A DNA stretch of 64,000 nucleotides from Neopusillimonas aromaticivorans (GCF_030344915.1 NZ_CP128233.1:1426001-1490000); one strand, 5' to 3'. Numbered from the stretch's first letter, positions 52,201 to 61,159 are shown. The notes: generated by a model not told the origin, from the sequence alone. Numbers and translations are program-made.

Positions 52201-52596
52201 TTATTCAGCGTCTTCAGCACCGTCAACTTCTTCAGCTTCAGGACGGTCGACCAGTTCCATGTAAGCCATGGGCGCGTTGTCGCCCTGGCGGAAACCCATT
52301 TTCAGGACACGGGTGTAACCACCGTTACGAGCCTGATAGCGGGGGCCGAGTTCTGCAAAGAGTTTGACAACAGCATCGCGGTCACGCAGGCGGGCAAACG
52401 CGAGGCGCTTGTTGGCCAGTGTGGGCTCTTTACCCAGAGTGATCAGGGGTTCGATAACGCGGCGCAGTTCTTTGGCTTTGGGCAACGTGGTTTTGATGGC
52501 TTCGTGAGTGATCAGCGAAACGGCCATGTTGCGGAACATTGCCAAACGGTGACTGCTGGTGCGGTTGAGTTTACGTAATCCACTACGGTGACGCAT
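52201..52596 (-). CDS. rplQ: 50S ribosomal protein L17
   Basis: 131 residues, unbroken. Begins RHRSGLRKLNRTSSHRLAMF and contains TTLPKAKELRRVIEPLIT and RLRDRDAVVKLFAELG. The last ~15 residues are an acidic tail typical of betaproteobacteria. It is the last gene of the alpha operon. The 135-base spacer to rpoA contains a near-perfect palindrome at 52697-52719. Confidence 0.97.
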   Translation of the reverse strand: MRHRSGLRKLNRTSSHRLAMFRNMAVSLITHEAIKTTLPKAKELRRVIEPLITLGKEPTLANKRLAFARLRDRDAVVKLFAELGPRYQARNGGYTRVLKMGFRQGDNAPMAYMELVDRPEAEEVDGAEDAE

Positions 52597-52731
52597 GATA
52601 TTTCCTTTGAATCTTGGACGCCTGACCCGAAAAATCGGGCCTGACGGAGGTGAACAGCTCTTCTATCGGGGTTGCCGCGGGCTGTTGGCTAAATACCCGG
52701 ACCACACCGTGTGGCCCGGAAAAACGGGTGA

Positions 52732-53726
52732 TCAGGGACGCTCAAGACCCAGGGGCGGCCAGCTTTCCAGCTTCATGCCCAAGGTCAGGCCGCGTGCAGC
52801 CAGAACTTCCTTGATTTCGTTGAGCGACTTGCGACCCAGATTGGGGTCTTGAGCAATTCATTCTCGGTACGCTGAATAAGGTCGCCGATGTAGTAAATGT
52901 TTTCGGCCTTGAGGCAATTAGCCGAACGCACGGTGAGCTCGAGATCGTCGACCGGACGCAACAGAACGGGGTCGATCTGTTCTTTGCTGCCGCGCGGGCC
53001 GGCCGGAACATCGGCGTCTTCACCATCGCTGGCCAGAGACGCAAACACCGAAATCTGATCCATCAACAGACGCGCCGACTGACGAACAGCTTCTTCCGGC
53101 GTAATGACACCATTGGTCTGAATGTCGAGGATGAGTTTATCGAGGTCAGTACGCTGCTCGACACGAGCGCTTTCAACGGCATAGCTGACGCGACGAATCG
53201 GGCTGAAGGACGCGTCCAGAATGATGCGACCAATCGTGTGCTGACGGTCTTCGACCAGCGCACGAACGTTGCCGGGAACATAACCGCGACCTTGCTCAAC
53301 CTTGATCTGCATTTCAAGCAGGCCATCGTCGGTCAATGTGGCAATGACGTGATCAGGATTGATGATTTCTACGTCGTGCGGCAATTCAATGTCGCTGGCC
53401 AGCACCGAGCCAGGGCCTTGCTTGCGCAGGGTCAGGGTGACTTCTTCACGGTTATGCAGCTTGAAAACCACGCCTTTAAGGTTCAGCAGGATATCAACGA
53501 CATCTTCACGTACGCCAGGCAGTGTGGAATATTCGTGCACGACACCAGTGATCTGGACTTCGGTGGGGGCGTAACCAACCATGGACGACAGCAGGATGCG
53601 ACGCAGGGCATTGCCCAACGTGTGACCATAACCGCGCTCGAAAGGCTCCATGATGACCTTGGCGTGATTTTTGGCAACGGCTTCGACCTCGATTGAACGG
53701 GGCTTGAGAAACACTTGAGACGACAT
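52732..53726 (-). CDS. rpoA: RNA polymerase subunit alpha (one frame break)
   Basis: About 331 residues once repaired. The alpha dimer nucleates RNA polymerase assembly, and its C-terminal domain contacts UP elements and activators. The N-terminal domain shows AKVIMEPFERGYGHTLGNAL and LRRILLSSMVGYAPTE. The C-domain shows DDLELTVRSANCLKAENI and then, after repair near 52846 (one C short of five), LGRKSLNEIKEVL and the end LGMKLESWPP. The apparent early stop at 52785 is an artefact; the true stop is 52732. Confidence 0.97.
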
Positions 53727-53846
53727 TTGGATTCCTTTTCAATACCCTCGGCTCGTTACACCGATAAGGCTGACGGAGTGTTGACATGCAGGCCGGACCC
53801 TTGTGGGCCGCGACAGGGTCTGCGAGATAAGGGCTGTCACTGCAAA

Positions 53847-53914
53847 GCCCACTTCCCGGAATATACCGGAAAGTGGGCCTGGATCTGTTGCCATACCAGG
53901 CCAGAAAGCCTGGT
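53847..53914 (-). promoter_or_regulatory. Two hairpins in the rpsD-rpoA spacer
   Basis: Within the 202-base gap are ACCAGG-CCAGAAAG-CCTGGT (53895-53914) and a longer GCCCACTT...AAGTGGGC palindrome with inner CCGG pairing (53847-53878). No U-run follows. They could be RNA-processing, attenuation or S4-responsive structures. S4 feedback on this operon is known in E. coli, but its target there is a pseudoknot upstream of rpsM. Confidence 0.35.
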
Positions 53915-53928
53915 ACATGCGACAGAAA

Positions 53929-54551
53929 TTAACGCGAATACAATTCAACAACCATCGATTCGTTAACGTCACGAGCGACGTCAGCACGATCGGGGGCCGA
54001 TTTGAATGTACCCGACAGCTTGTTGGTGTCGACTTCAACCCACTGGGGAAACCGATACCTGCTGCCAGATCAATCGCTTCACGGATACGTGCCTGCGATT
54101 TTGACTTTTCACGAACGCTGACGACGTCGCCGGCCTTGACCAGCATCGAAGCGATGTCGGCAGTGCGGCCGTTGATTTCAATCGCGCGGTGATTGACCAA
54201 CTGACGTGCTTCAGCGCGTGTTGAGCCAAAACCCATGCGGTAAACCACGTTGTCCAGACGCGATTCCAGCAACTGAATCAGGGTCTCGCCAGTGTTGCCA
54301 CGACGACGCTCAGCTTCAGCGAAATATTTGCGGAATTGCTTTTCCAGAACGCCATACATGCGCTTGAGTTTCTGCTTTTCACGGAGCTGCAGACCGTAGT
54401 CGGATGTACGAGCACCCGATGTACGACCGTGCTGGCCAGGCTTCGATTCAAATTTGCATTTGGAATCGAGCGAACGGCGTGCGCTTTTCAGGAAAAGGTC
54501 GGTACCCTCGCGACGCGAGAGTTTGCATTTAGGTCCAATGTAACGTGCCAT
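53929..54551 (-). CDS. rpsD: 30S ribosomal protein S4 (one frame break)
   Basis: About 207 residues once repaired. A primary 16S rRNA-binding protein and, in E. coli, the alpha-operon repressor. Opens ARYIGPKCKLSRREGTDLFL; the S4 domain has RLDNVVYRMGFGSTRAEARQ and VNHRAIEINGR. The zinc-type CxxC knuckles are absent. Repair near 54045 (one C short of five) gives the proper C-terminus ending ELYSR at 53929, not a read-through of 80 extra residues. Confidence 0.97.
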
Positions 54552-54562
54552 GATGCTTCCTA

Positions 54563-54960
54563 TTAAATACGACGGCGCTTGGGCGGACGGCAACCGTTGT
54601 GCGGAACGGGCGTGATATCGGAGATGCTGGTGATCTTGATACCCAACGCGTTCAATGCACGAACCGATGATTCGCGACCTGGGCCGGGGCCCTTGATGCG
54701 AACTTCGAGGTTCTTGATGCCGTATTCGAGCGCAGTACGACCCGCCGACTCGGCAGCCACCTGAGCCGCGAACGGTGTGGATTTACGCGAGCCCTTGAAG
54801 CCAGCGCCACCCGACGTCGCCCACGACAAGGCGTTACCCTGGCGATCAGTGATCGTGATGATTGTGTTGTTGAAAGACGCGTGAACGTGCGCGATGCCGT
54901 CAGATACGACCTTCTTGATTTTTTGCGTACGCGAGCAGCGCCGCTATTTGCTTTCGCCAT
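54563..54960 (-). CDS. rpsK: 30S ribosomal protein S11 (one frame break)
   Basis: About 132 residues once repaired. Platform protein of the 30S subunit. Starts AKANSGAARVRKK and, after one A is restored to the A-run near 54922, continues into HVHASFNNTIITITDRQGNA and SWATSGGAGFKGSRKSTPFA, ending GCRPPKRRRI. It lies between rpsM and rpsD. Confidence 0.97.
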
Positions 54961-54974
54961 CTTCTAGTCCTCGA

Positions 54975-55340
54975 TTATTTCTTCAGGGAAGCAGCTGCAC
55001 GACGCGGCCCTTTACGGGTACGCGCATTAGTGCGGGTACGCTGACCACGCACTGGCAGACCACGCTTGTGGCGCAGACCACGATAGGTTCCCAGGTCGAT
55101 CAGACGTTTGATAGAAAGTTGTACTTCGCGACGCAGATCGCCTTCTACGATGAACGAACCAACGTGCTCGCGGATACGCTCGAGCTCTTCGTCGGTAAGG
55201 TCTTTGACCTTTTTGGTGCGCTCAATGCCGGACGCGTCACAAATTTGACGGGCACGGGTCGGGCCAATACCAAAAATAGAGGTAAGACCGATTACGGCGT
55301 GTTTGTGCGGCGGAATGTTGATGCCAGCAATACGGGCCAT
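54975..55340 (-). CDS. rpsM: 30S ribosomal protein S13
   Basis: 121 residues, unbroken. Opens ARIAGINIPPHKHAVIGLTS, with GIGPTRARQICDASG and the C-terminal GLPVRGQRTRTNARTRKGP. Binds the 30S head and contacts P-site tRNA. First of the classical alpha-operon genes. Confidence 0.98.
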   Translation of the reverse strand: MARIAGINIPPHKHAVIGLTSIFGIGPTRARQICDASGIERTKKVKDLTDEELERIREHVGSFIVEGDLRREVQLSIKRLIDLGTYRGLRHKRGLPVRGQRTRTNARTRKGPRRAAASLKK

Positions 55341-55374
55341 GACTGTTCCTTGTTAAATCTGTTACGTTTCGGCT

Positions 55375-55488
55375 TTAGCCTTGACGCTGCTTGTGACGGG
55401 GATCGGTGCAAATAACACGTACCACGCCGTGACGTTTGATAACTTTGCAATTACGGCAAATTCGTTTTACCGATGCCATTACTTTCAT
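55375..55488 (-). CDS. rpmJ: 50S ribosomal protein L36
   Basis: 37 residues: [20 protein letters not shown] and onward to a stop at 55375. It keeps the zinc knuckle (CRNC, a later Cys in VICTDP and His in RHKQRQG), so it is the C+ form. This gene is short and easily missed, but start, stop and neighbours (infA, rpsM) are all standard. Confidence 0.96.
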
Positions 55489-55520
55489 GGTTGACTCCTA
55501 GTTTCCTTTAGCCGGGCCGC

Positions 55521-55739
55521 TTATTTGGAGCGGAAAACAATTCTGGCACGTGAGAGGTCATAGGGCGTGAGCTCTACGGTGACCTTGTCACCCGGCAGAA
55601 TCCGGATGTAATGCATGCGCATCTTGCCTGAAATGTGACCCAAAACGATGTGTCCGTTTTCGAGCTTGACGCGAAAAGTTGCGTTGGGCAGGTTTTCTAC
55701 TACTTCACCCTGCATTTGAATGACGTCATCTTTTGCCAT
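55521..55739 (-). CDS. infA: Translation initiation factor IF-1
   Basis: 72 residues, unbroken. An OB-fold factor that occupies the ribosomal A-site during initiation: IQMQGEVVENLPNATFRVKL, LGHISGKMRMHYIRILPGDK and LTPYDLSRARIVFR. It lies between secY and rpmJ, an arrangement seen in many beta- and Gram-positive bacteria. Confidence 0.98.
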   Translation of the reverse strand: MAKDDVIQMQGEVVENLPNATFRVKLENGHIVLGHISGKMRMHYIRILPGDKVTVELTPYDLSRARIVFRSK

Positions 55740-55745
55740 TTCTAT

Positions 55746-57071
55746 TTACCGCATTGGCAGACCCGCACCCTTGAAGTTTGCCTTCTTGAGCAACGAATCG
55801 TACTGGTGGGACATCATGTAGGCCTGAACCTGCGCCATGAAATCCATAGTGACCACCACAATAATCAAGAGTGAAGTACCACCGAAGTAGAACGGCACAT
55901 TCCAGCGCATCTGCATGAACTCGGGCAACAGGCACACGAGCGTGATGTAGATGGCACCCACCAGGGTCAGGCGCATAAGGATCTTGTCGATATAGCGCGC
56001 GGTCTGGTCACCCGGACGAATACCCGGGATGAATGCACCACTTTTCTTCAGGTTGTCTGCGGTCTCGCGGCTGTTGAACACCAATGCCGTATAGAAAAAG
56101 CAGAAGAAGATGATCAATGCCGAAAACAGCGTGATGTAAAGCGGCTGCTGAGGTGACAGGGCGGCGGCAAGGTCGCCCAGCCAGCTCATGCTGGGGCTGC
56201 TGGAAAACCAGCTGGTAACGGTGGCCGGCAGCAAGATCAGCGACGATGCGAAAATGGGTGGAATGACACCAGCCATATTCAGCTTCAGCGGCAGATGCGA
56301 GCTTTGACCGCCATACACCTTGTTGCCCACCTGGCGCTTCGCGTAGTTGACTGTGATACGACGCTGACCGCGTTCAACGAACACGACAAAGTACGTAACA
56401 GCCACGGTAAGCACCAGAATGAACAGGGCAGACAAGATCGACATGGCATCGGTACGAACCAGATCAAGAAGACCGGACAACGCGCTGGGCAGGCCCGCCA
56501 CGATACCCGCGAAGATCAAGATGGAAATACCATTGCCCAGACCCCGTTCGGTGATCTGTTCACCCAGCCACATGACGAACATGGTACCGGTAACCAGCGT
56601 GACGACCGCCGTAAAGCGGAACAGCATGCCAGGATCGATGACCAGACCCGGTTGCGATTCGAGCGCAACCGCAATACCTACAGCCTGCACCAAGGCAAGA
56701 ACCACGGTGCCATAGCGCGTGTATTGCGTAATTTTGCGACGACCCGCCTCACCCTCTTTCTTGATGGCTTCCAGCGCGGGCACTACCGAAGACATCAGCT
56801 GCATGATGATCGATGCAGAAATGTACGGCATGATGCCCAGTGCAAGCACCGAGAAACGTTCGAGGGCGCCACCCGAGAACATATTGAACAAGCCTAATAT
56901 GCCGCCCGAGTTGGACTGGAACATGTCGGCCAACGCGTCGGGGTTGATACCGGGTACGGGTACGTGCGTACCCAACCGGTAAACCACCAGGGCGAGCAGC
57001 AGGAAAACGAGACGACGTTTTAGGTCGCCGTAGCGTGGACCTGCTTTACTCTGTGCCTGAGCTTTAGCCAC
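55746..57071 (-). CDS. secY: Preprotein translocase subunit SecY
   Basis: 441 residues, unbroken, with ten membrane segments; the channel of the Sec translocon. Signatures are VYRLGTHVPVPGINPDAL, GGILGLFNMFSGGALERFSV, GIMPYISASIIMQL and the cytoplasmic loop VVFVERGQRRITVNYAKRQ. Follows rplO by 10 bases. Confidence 0.98.
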   Translation of the reverse strand: MAKAQAQSKAGPRYGDLKRRLVFLLLALVVYRLGTHVPVPGINPDALADMFQSNSGGILGLFNMFSGGALERFSVLALGIMPYISASIIMQLMSSVVPALEAIKKEGEAGRRKITQYTRYGTVVLALVQAVGIAVALESQPGLVIDPGMLFRFTAVVTLVTGTMFVMWLGEQITERGLGNGISILIFAGIVAGLPSALSGLLDLVRTDAMSILSALFILVLTVAVTYFVVFVERGQRRITVNYAKRQVGNKVYGGQSSHLPLKLNMAGVIPPIFASSLILLPATVTSWFSSSPSMSWLGDLAAALSPQQPLYITLFSALIIFFCFFYTALVFNSRETADNLKKSGAFIPGIRPGDQTARYIDKILMRLTLVGAIYITLVCLLPEFMQMRWNVPFYFGGTSLLIIVVVTMDFMAQVQAYMMSHQYDSLLKKANFKGAGLPMR

Positions 57072-57081
57072 CCGTTACCCC

Positions 57082-57526
57082 TTATTCAGCCAGCGAACCG
57101 CCAGCTGCTTCGATTGCAGCGCGAGCACCAGCCGTTGCCGAAACGCCTTTCAGTGTGACCTTGCGGGACAATTCACCCGACTTGATGACCTTGACGTAAC
57201 GAACGCCTTGGCCAATCACACCGGCTTGCTTCAGAACCTGGACGTCGATTTCGTCGACGGGCAAGAGCTGAATTTCGGACAAGCGGACTTCGGCACGCAG
57301 ATGACGGCCCAAGGGCGTAAACCCACGCTTGGGCAGACGGCGATACAGAGGCATTTGACCGCCCTCGAAGCCGACTTTATGGAAGCCGCCCGAACGCGAT
57401 TTTTGACCTTTGTGACCGCGGCCACCTGTTTTGCCCAGTGCCCGAGCCAATGCCACGACCAACGCGACGTTTGGCATGCTTGCTACCAGGAGCAGGTTGC
57501 AACGTATTCAATTGAGTTTCTGACAT
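57082..57526 (-). CDS. rplO: 50S ribosomal protein L15 (one frame break)
   Basis: About 147 residues once repaired. The N-terminus MSETQLNTLQPAPGSKHAKR is encoded from ATG 57526, and the rest (TGGRGHKGQKSRSGGFHKVG to the stop at 57082) lies in another frame. Family comparison predicts GSGLGKTGG at the junction near 57440. The sequence there reads GGGC-A-CTGG, that is, one extra A, unlike the base losses elsewhere in the window. Confidence 0.95.
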
Positions 57527-57537
57527 CTCGATTCCTT

Positions 57538-57726
57538 TCAGGCTTCCGAGACAGTCACGAGGTAATCCACTTTACGGATCATCCCACGGACCTCGGGGGT
57601 GTCGACCAACACGCTGGTGCTGTTGACACGACGCAGGCCCAGACCACGAATGGTGTCGCGGTGGGACTGCTTGGTGCCGATGACCGAGCGCACGAGCGTT
57701 ACTTTGATTTGTTTCTGTGTCGTCAT
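57538..57726 (-). CDS. rpmD: 50S ribosomal protein L30
   Basis: 62 residues, unbroken: KVTLVRSVIGTKQSHRDTI, GLGLRRVNSTSVLVDTPEV and GMIRKVDYLVTV. Standard position between rpsE and rplO. Confidence 0.97.
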   Translation of the reverse strand: MTTQKQIKVTLVRSVIGTKQSHRDTIRGLGLRRVNSTSVLVDTPEVRGMIRKVDYLVTVSEA

Positions 57727-57729
57727 GAC

Positions 57730-58251
57730 TTACCCCAGAATTTCTTCAACCGTCTTGCCGCGCTTGGCAGCAATATCGGAAGGTGTCGAGCAAGCGGCCA
57801 GACCATTCAACGTGGCGCGAACCAGGTTGTAAGGGTTGCTGGAACCGAGGCTCTTGGCCACAACGTTACGGACACCCATCACTTCGAAAATAGCGCGCAT
57901 CGGGCCACCGGCAATAACACCGGTACCTTCGGCGGCTGGCGAGATGAGGACGGTAGACGCACCGTGCTTGCCCACAACCGTGTGGTGCAATGTACCGTTT
58001 TTAAGCGGCACTTTGCTCAGGCCGCGACGGGCCTGTTCCATTGCTTTCTGAACGGCAACCGGTACTTCACGGGCTTTACCTTTGCCCATGCCGATGCGGC
58101 CATCGCCGTCACCGACGACGGTCAGCGCAGCAAAGCTCATGGTGCGACCACCCTTGACCACTTTGCTGACGCGGTTGACCGCGATCATTTTTTCACGCAA
58201 GCCGTCGTCGTTTTCTTTCTCGGCGGTATTCTTGCCTTGTGCTTTAGCCAT
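57730..58251 (-). CDS. rpsE: 30S ribosomal protein S5
   Basis: 173 residues, unbroken. The S5 N-domain has KMIAVNRVSKVVKGGRTMSF and ALTVVGDGDGRIGMGKGKA. The C-domain has AAEGTGVIAGGPMRAIFEV and KSLGSSNPYNLVRATLNGL. Involved in decoding fidelity and mRNA entry. Confidence 0.98.
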   Translation of the reverse strand: MAKAQGKNTAEKENDDGLREKMIAVNRVSKVVKGGRTMSFAALTVVGDGDGRIGMGKGKAREVPVAVQKAMEQARRGLSKVPLKNGTLHHTVVGKHGASTVLISPAAEGTGVIAGGPMRAIFEVMGVRNVVAKSLGSSNPYNLVRATLNGLAACSTPSDIAAKRGKTVEEILG

Positions 58252-58266
58252 TTGACAATTCCTTGC

Positions 58267-58620
58267 TTAGAATTTCAGGCCGGCTTCACGCGCGGCTTCA
58301 GCCAACGCCTTGACGCGGCCGTGGTAACGGAAGCCCGAGCGATCGAAAGCGACGAGTTCAATGCCCGCTGCTTTGGCTTTCTCGGCAACACGCTTGCCCA
58401 CCAGGCTGGCTGCAGCGACGTTGCCGCCGTTGGCCAGTTCTTTGCGGACTTCAGGTTCAAGCGTCGAGGCGCTGACCAGAACGCGGTCACCTTCCGGCGA
58501 AATAATGTTGGCGTAAATGTGCGAGTTCGAACGGTAAACCGCCAGGCGATTAACGCGCAGTTCGGCGATTTTCCGGCGAGTGGCAACTGCACGACGCAAA
58601 CGGGAGATTTTCTTATCCAT
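58267..58620 (-). CDS. rplR: 50S ribosomal protein L18
   Basis: 117 residues, unbroken: MDKKISRLRRAVATRRKIAE, RLAVYRSNSHIYANIISPEG and FDRSGFRYHGRVKALAEAAR. A 5S rRNA-binding protein. Confidence 0.98.
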   Translation of the reverse strand: MDKKISRLRRAVATRRKIAELRVNRLAVYRSNSHIYANIISPEGDRVLVSASTLEPEVRKELANGGNVAAASLVGKRVAEKAKAAGIELVAFDRSGFRYHGRVKALAEAAREAGLKF

Positions 58621-58641
58621 GATTCTTCCTTGCCTACGCGC

Positions 58642-59175
58642 TTATTTCTTCTTGGCTTCTTTGAGGATGACTGTTTCGTCCGAATAGCGCACGCCTTTGC
58701 CTTTGTAGGGCTCGGGTTCGCGATATGCACGGATTTTTGCAGCCGCCTGGCCGACAACCTGTTTGTTGGCACCCTTGATCACGATTTCAGTCGGGGTCGG
58801 GCATTCAATTTTGATGCCTTCGGGTGCTTCGAAGTTGATGTCGTGCGAGAAGCCCAGTTGCAGTTTAAGCACGTTGCCCTGAACCTGAGCGCGGAAACCC
58901 ACGCCAACCAGATTCAGCTTGCGCTCGAAGCCGGTGCTGACACCGGTAACCATATTGGCTACCAATGCACGAACCGTTCCGGACATCGCTTTGGCGTGGC
59001 GTGAGTCGTTAGCCACGGCAAACGTGATTTGGCCGTCTTCGAGTTCGACCTTGACGTCACCGGTCAGGGACTGGGACAGTGTGCCCAGAGGACCTTTGAC
59101 GGTGATGAGGTCGGGGTTAATGGTTGTTTCAACGCCCTTGGGCAAACTGACCGGATATTTTGCAATACGTGACAT
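58642..59175 (-). CDS. rplF: 50S ribosomal protein L6
   Basis: 177 residues, unbroken: RIAKYPVSLPKGVETTINP, KGPLGTLSQSL, NMVTGVSTGFERKLNLVGVG and the signature PEPYKGKGVRYSDE near the C-terminus. Confidence 0.98.
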   Translation of the reverse strand: MSRIAKYPVSLPKGVETTINPDLITVKGPLGTLSQSLTGDVKVELEDGQITFAVANDSRHAKAMSGTVRALVANMVTGVSTGFERKLNLVGVGFRAQVQGNVLKLQLGFSHDINFEAPEGIKIECPTPTEIVIKGANKQVVGQAAAKIRAYREPEPYKGKGVRYSDETVILKEAKKK

Positions 59176-59185
59176 ATGATTCCCC

Positions 59186-59581
59186 TTATGCTACGTAGCA
59201 AAGCACTTCGCCACCAACGCCATTGGCGCGGGCTTTGCGATCGGTCATGACGCCACGGGGTGTCGAGATGATGGCAACGCCCAAGCCGTTCATGACTTGA
59301 GGAATTGCACTGTGGCCTTTGTAAATACGCAGGCCAGGGCGCGACACGCGCTCGATGCGTTCAATAACCGGGCGACCGGCGTAGTATTTGAGGCCAATTT
59401 CGAGAACAGGCTTGGCCTGATCACCGGTGACCTGGAAGTTGTCGATGTAGCCTTCGTCTTTCAGCACAGCAGCAATTGCTACTTTCAGCTTCGAGGAGGG
59501 CATGCTAACCGACGTTTTGCTGACCATTTGTGCGTTACGTACGCGAGTCAACATGTCGGCGATGGGATCGCTCATGCTCAT
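59186..59581 (-). CDS. rpsH: 30S ribosomal protein S8
   Basis: 131 residues, unbroken: MSDPIADMLTRVRNAQM, VSRPGLRIYKG and GLGVAIISTPRGVMTDRKAR. A 16S-binding protein that in E. coli represses the spc operon by binding within rplE mRNA. Confidence 0.98.
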   Translation of the reverse strand: MSMSDPIADMLTRVRNAQMVSKTSVSMPSSKLKVAIAAVLKDEGYIDNFQVTGDQAKPVLEIGLKYYAGRPVIERIERVSRPGLRIYKGHSAIPQVMNGLGVAIISTPRGVMTDRKARANGVGGEVLCYVA

Positions 59582-59592
59582 GGTGTTTTCTC

Positions 59593-59898
59593 CTACCAGC
59601 TAGCTTTAGTCATGCCAGGCACTTCGCCACGCAGCGCCATTTCGCGCAGCTTGTGACGGGTAAGCCCGAACTTGGCAAAAACACCACGAGGACGGCCAGT
59701 GACCACGCAGCGGTTACGCTGGCGGGTGGGACTGGAGTTACGGGGAAGCTTTTGCAATTCCAAACGTGCCTGATAACGCTCTTCGTCGGACTTGGACTGG
59801 TCGTCGATGATCGATTTCAGGGAAGCACGCTTGGCAGCGTATTTTTCAGCCAGCTTGGCGCGTTTAATGTCGCGATTAATCAGTGAAAGTTTAGCCAC
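59593..59898 (-). CDS. rpsN: 30S ribosomal protein S14 (zinc-free type)
   Basis: 101 residues, unbroken: LSLINRDIKRAKLAEKYAAK, LQKLPRNSSPTRQRNRC and VTGRPRGVFAKFGLTRHKLR. It has one Cys only, so it is the C- form that needs no zinc. Confidence 0.98.
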   Translation of the reverse strand: MAKLSLINRDIKRAKLAEKYAAKRASLKSIIDDQSKSDEERYQARLELQKLPRNSSPTRQRNRCVVTGRPRGVFAKFGLTRHKLREMALRGEVPGMTKASW

Positions 59899-59909
59899 GT
59901 CATCGCCCC

Positions 59910-60449
59910 TTAATTGCGGAACGGGAAGCTGAACGCTGTAAGCAGCGCTTTGGCTTCGTCGTCGGTCTTGGCAGTGGTTGTGATGCTGATATTCAGACCA
60001 CGGACTGCGTCGATTTTGTCGTATTCGATTTCAGGGAAAATGATTTGCTCTTTAACCCCGACGTTGTAGTTACCCCGGCCGTCGAAGGCGCGACCCGAAA
60101 TACCACGGAAGTCACGTACGCGCGGCAGGGCGACAGTTACGAGACGATCGAGGAATTCGTACATGCGCTGACCACGCAGGGTGACCATGCAACCAATGGG
60201 GTAGTCTTCACGGATTTTGAAGCCCGCGATAGCCTTGCGCGTTTTGGTGACAACAGGTTTTTGACCCGCGATTTTGGCGAGATCGCCAACTGCGTGTTCA
60301 ATGACTTTTTTGTCGGCAACCGCTTCAGACACACCCATGTTGAGCGTGATCTTGGTGATGCGGGGCACTTCCATGACGCTTTTGTAGCCAAATTTGGCCT
60401 GAAGGTCGGCAACGACCTTGCTGCGGTAAAACTCTTGTAAACGAGCCAT
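59910..60449 (-). CDS. rplE: 50S ribosomal protein L5
   Basis: 179 residues, unbroken: MEVPRITKITLNMGVSEAV, GQKPVVTKTRKAIAGFKIRE and PRVRDFRGISGRAFDGRGNY. Binds 5S rRNA. Confidence 0.98.
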   Translation of the reverse strand: MARLQEFYRSKVVADLQAKFGYKSVMEVPRITKITLNMGVSEAVADKKVIEHAVGDLAKIAGQKPVVTKTRKAIAGFKIREDYPIGCMVTLRGQRMYEFLDRLVTVALPRVRDFRGISGRAFDGRGNYNVGVKEQIIFPEIEYDKIDAVRGLNISITTTAKTDDEAKALLTAFSFPFRN

Positions 60450-60460
60450 TGTGTCGCCCC

Positions 60461-60781
60461 TTACGCTTTAGCGCCAACGACTGCGCCGCTGGAACGAAAA
60501 ATACGAACTTTGCGACCATCGACTTCTTTTACACCCACGCGGTCGGCTTTGCCGGACTCGGGGTTGTAAATTGCCACATTCGAAATGTGAATAGGCATGG
60601 TTTTGTCGATGATGCCACCCTGCGAACCCGACATGGGGTTGGGTTTGACGTGTTTTTTGACAACATTGATGCCTTCGACCAGAACGTGGTCGGCGTCAAC
60701 ACGCTGCAGCACGGTGCCACGGCGTTTTTTGTCGCGACCTGTCAATACGATGACTTCGTCGCCTTTGCGGATCTTTTCCAT
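60461..60781 (-). CDS. rplX: 50S ribosomal protein L24
   Basis: 106 residues, unbroken: the KOW motif KGDEVIVLTGRDKKRRGTVL, then VEGINVVKKHVKPNPM and GGIIDKTMPIHISNVAIYNP. An assembly-initiator protein. Confidence 0.98.
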   Translation of the reverse strand: MEKIRKGDEVIVLTGRDKKRRGTVLQRVDADHVLVEGINVVKKHVKPNPMSGSQGGIIDKTMPIHISNVAIYNPESGKADRVGVKEVDGRKVRIFRSSGAVVGAKA

Positions 60782-60790
60782 GGTCGCTCC

Positions 60791-61159
60791 TTACAGCACT
60801 TCTGGGGCCAGCGACACGATCTTCATGAATTTCTCTGTACGCAGTTCACGCGTTACAGGTCCGAAGATACGGGTACCGATGGGTTCCAGCTTGGCATTGA
60901 GCAAAACTGCGGCGTTACCGCCGAACTTGATCAACGAGCCGTCTTTACGGCGTACGCCCTTGGCAGTGCGAACTACCACAGCGTTGTAAATTTCGCCTTT
61001 TTTGACGCGTCCGCGCGGTGCGGCTTCTTTGACGCTAACTTTGATAACGTCGCCGATAGCGGCATAACGGCGCTTGGAGCCGCCCAACACTTTAATGCAC
61101 ATGACAGAGCGTGCACCTGTGTTATCGGCCACGTCCAGCGTGGTCTGCATTTGTATCAT
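60791..61159 (-). CDS. rplN: 50S ribosomal protein L14
   Basis: 122 residues, unbroken: MIQMQTTLDVADNTGARSVM, GDVIKVSVKEAAPRGRVKKG and RTAKGVRRKDGSLIKFGGNA. It is the first gene of the spc operon here; rpsQ and the S10 operon do not precede it. A promoter lies about 150 bases upstream. Confidence 0.98.
   Translation of the reverse strand: MIQMQTTLDVADNTGARSVMCIKVLGGSKRRYAAIGDVIKVSVKEAAPRGRVKKGEIYNAVVVRTAKGVRRKDGSLIKFGGNAAVLLNAKLEPIGTRIFGPVTRELRTEKFMKIVSLAPEVL

Noticed and set aside
53739..53928. C-terminal extension of S4 by about 80 residues
   Set aside because: It arises from reading past a one-base loss near 54045; the repaired frame ends at the normal S4 C-terminus.
57208..59004. A 598-codon open frame on the plus strand across rplO-rplF
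   Set aside because: It is the antisense shadow of packed GC-rich ribosomal genes, has no recognisable domain and lacks a ribosome site. All six ribosomal genes on the other strand are certain.
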